7,003 nt of DNA, taken from Candidatus Altarchaeales archaeon (GTDB lineage: Archaea; Altiarchaeota; Altiarchaeia; IMC4; SCGC-AAA252-I15). Position 1 is the first letter of the stretch, and the number at the start of each line of letters is the position of its first letter. Location of the stretch: assembly GCA_014729705.1 (NCBI GenBank), contig WJJK01000318.1:1-7003 (forward strand), written 5' to 3'. The position numbers were made by a program, and so were the translations under genes. Positions 6,448 through 7,003 of the stretch are shown piece after piece. A model generated the notes under the pieces. The model was not told where the DNA came from. It saw nothing but the letters and a program-made list of their open reading frames with translations, and ran no database searches.

Positions 6448-6979
6448 CTGGATCAAAGACGACCTCTACAGGTCAATCCTCGAGAATGTACCTATCGCCT
6501 GTGTTGACATATGTATCGTAAGAGACGGTAAAGTGTTGCTTGTAACACGCAAGGACGCTCCCGCGAAAGGACGTCTGTGGGTACCTGGGGGAAGGGTACA
6601 TAAGGGTGAGACACTACGTGATACGGCTGTACGGAAGGCCAAGGAGGAAGTAGGCCTGGAGTGCCACGTAGGCCCTATCATACACACAGCAGAGACGATC
6701 TTTGAAGATGGCCCTTATGAAGGAGTGACCGTACACTCTATAAACACAGTTTTCTTTATGTATCCCAAATCTGTCCACCAGGAACCCAAAGTAGATAAGC
6801 ACCATAGAGGGTGCACCTGGGTGAGCTCTATACCACCAGACCTGGATAAGTACGTACGTGACTGTTTAGCAGCTACAGGACTGGATTATTCGAAAGAATG
6901 CTTCCCTCTCAGAGAATATGACCTCCGCACACCTCCTTATGACAAAGATAATCTAGAATATTGGGATCGACTGCCATGA
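6440..6979 (+). CDS. Nudix hydrolase, GDP-mannose mannosyl hydrolase (Gmm)-like
   Basis: A 179-aa Nudix protein. The N-terminus LYRSILENVPIACVDICIVR (9-28), the substrate-side stretch AKGRLWVPGGRVHKGETL (42-59) and the insert around FEDGPYEGVTVHSINTVFF (88-106) follow the layout of Gmm, which hydrolyses GDP-mannose or GDP-glucose to the sugar plus GDP. The Nudix box runs G51-x5-E57-x7-R65-K66-A67-K68-E69-E70-V71-G72-L73: the first Glu of REUxEE is Lys66, while the last two Glu are kept. Gmm proteins are known for an altered box, so this supports the assignment without proving it. The tail after residue 115 is longer than in E. coli Gmm. GGAG at 6429-6432 precedes ATG 6440 by 7 bases; the gene overlaps the DegT-family stop by 8 bp. 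A general dNTP or ADP-sugar Nudix enzyme is the alternative. Confidence 0.75.
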   Translation: MDNWIKDDLYRSILENVPIACVDICIVRDGKVLLVTRKDAPAKGRLWVPGGRVHKGETLRDTAVRKAKEEVGLECHVGPIIHTAETIFEDGPYEGVTVHSINTVFFMYPKSVHQEPKVDKHHRGCTWVSSIPPDLDKYVRDCLAATGLDYSKECFPLREYDLRTPPYDKDNLEYWDRLP

Positions 6980-7003
6980 TGAATAAAAAATCCAAGATAT
7001 ATG
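6976..7003 (+). CDS. Start of next gene, possibly GDP-L-fucose synthase (3' partial)
   Basis: ATGATGA at 6976-6982 overlaps the Nudix stop, and the frame stays open to the window end, reading MMNKKSKIY. GGGA at 6963-6966 is 9 bases before ATG 6976; ATG 6979 is the alternative start. Nine residues cannot prove a family, but M-N-K-x-S-K-I-Y is how many GDP-L-fucose synthases (Fcl/WcaG) begin just before their V-A-G-H-R-G NAD(P)-binding loop. Fcl next to a Gmm-like gene is a known arrangement in GDP-fucose clusters. This identity is inference. Confidence 0.45.

Noticed and set aside
6058..6456. Antisense open frame of 132 codons
   Set aside because: It is a shadow of the DegT-family gene without motifs or context.

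Overview
The window is a tightly packed, single-direction (+ strand) run of eleven confident genes (the first and last run off the ends), plus one doubtful mini-ORF. Almost every junction overlaps or nearly touches: ATGA at 1721, 2569 and 5314, TGATG at 3841, and overlaps of 8 to 14 bp elsewhere. Shine-Dalgarno-like sequences sit before several starts, so this is bacterial or bacteriophage DNA. The short proteins (156 to 283 aa for sulfotransferases, methyltransferases and a glycosyltransferase), the dense packing and the gene-to-gene swings in GC content fit an accessory glycan cluster of a large tailed phage, such as those of marine cyanophage type. There is no virion or replication gene here to prove this. 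A bacterial capsule, O-antigen or exopolysaccharide island is the main alternative.

Layout. 1-600: C-terminal part of a cysteine-rich protein resembling the tail of a radical SAM/SPASM-type enzyme. 593-4430: a decoration block with sulfotransferase ST1, small methyltransferase MT1, CgeB-type glycosyltransferase, sulfotransferases ST2 and ST3, and methyltransferase MT2. 4431-4534: the only real gap (104 bp), holding a 23-codon mini-ORF with its own Shine-Dalgarno sequence. 4535-5317: a fourth sulfotransferase-like protein (ST4) with a GTG start. 5314-7003: a nucleotide-sugar block with a DegT/DnrJ/EryC1/StrS-family protein, a Gmm-like Nudix hydrolase, and the first nine codons of a gene whose start resembles GDP-L-fucose synthase.

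How the genes may work together (inference). The right-hand block points to GDP-mannose-derived sugars (6-deoxy-4-keto, fucose or perosamine type). The CgeB-type enzyme would transfer a sugar, and the four sulfotransferases and two methyltransferases would sulfate and methylate the glycan. Four sulfotransferases with four different P-loop signatures in under 5 kb is the most striking feature. Next is that the DegT-family protein lacks the PLP-binding lysine (Ser186) and also the usual NYR arginine (Ser230) in an otherwise intact frame. I saw no tRNA, rRNA, CRISPR, insertion sequence or convincing terminator.
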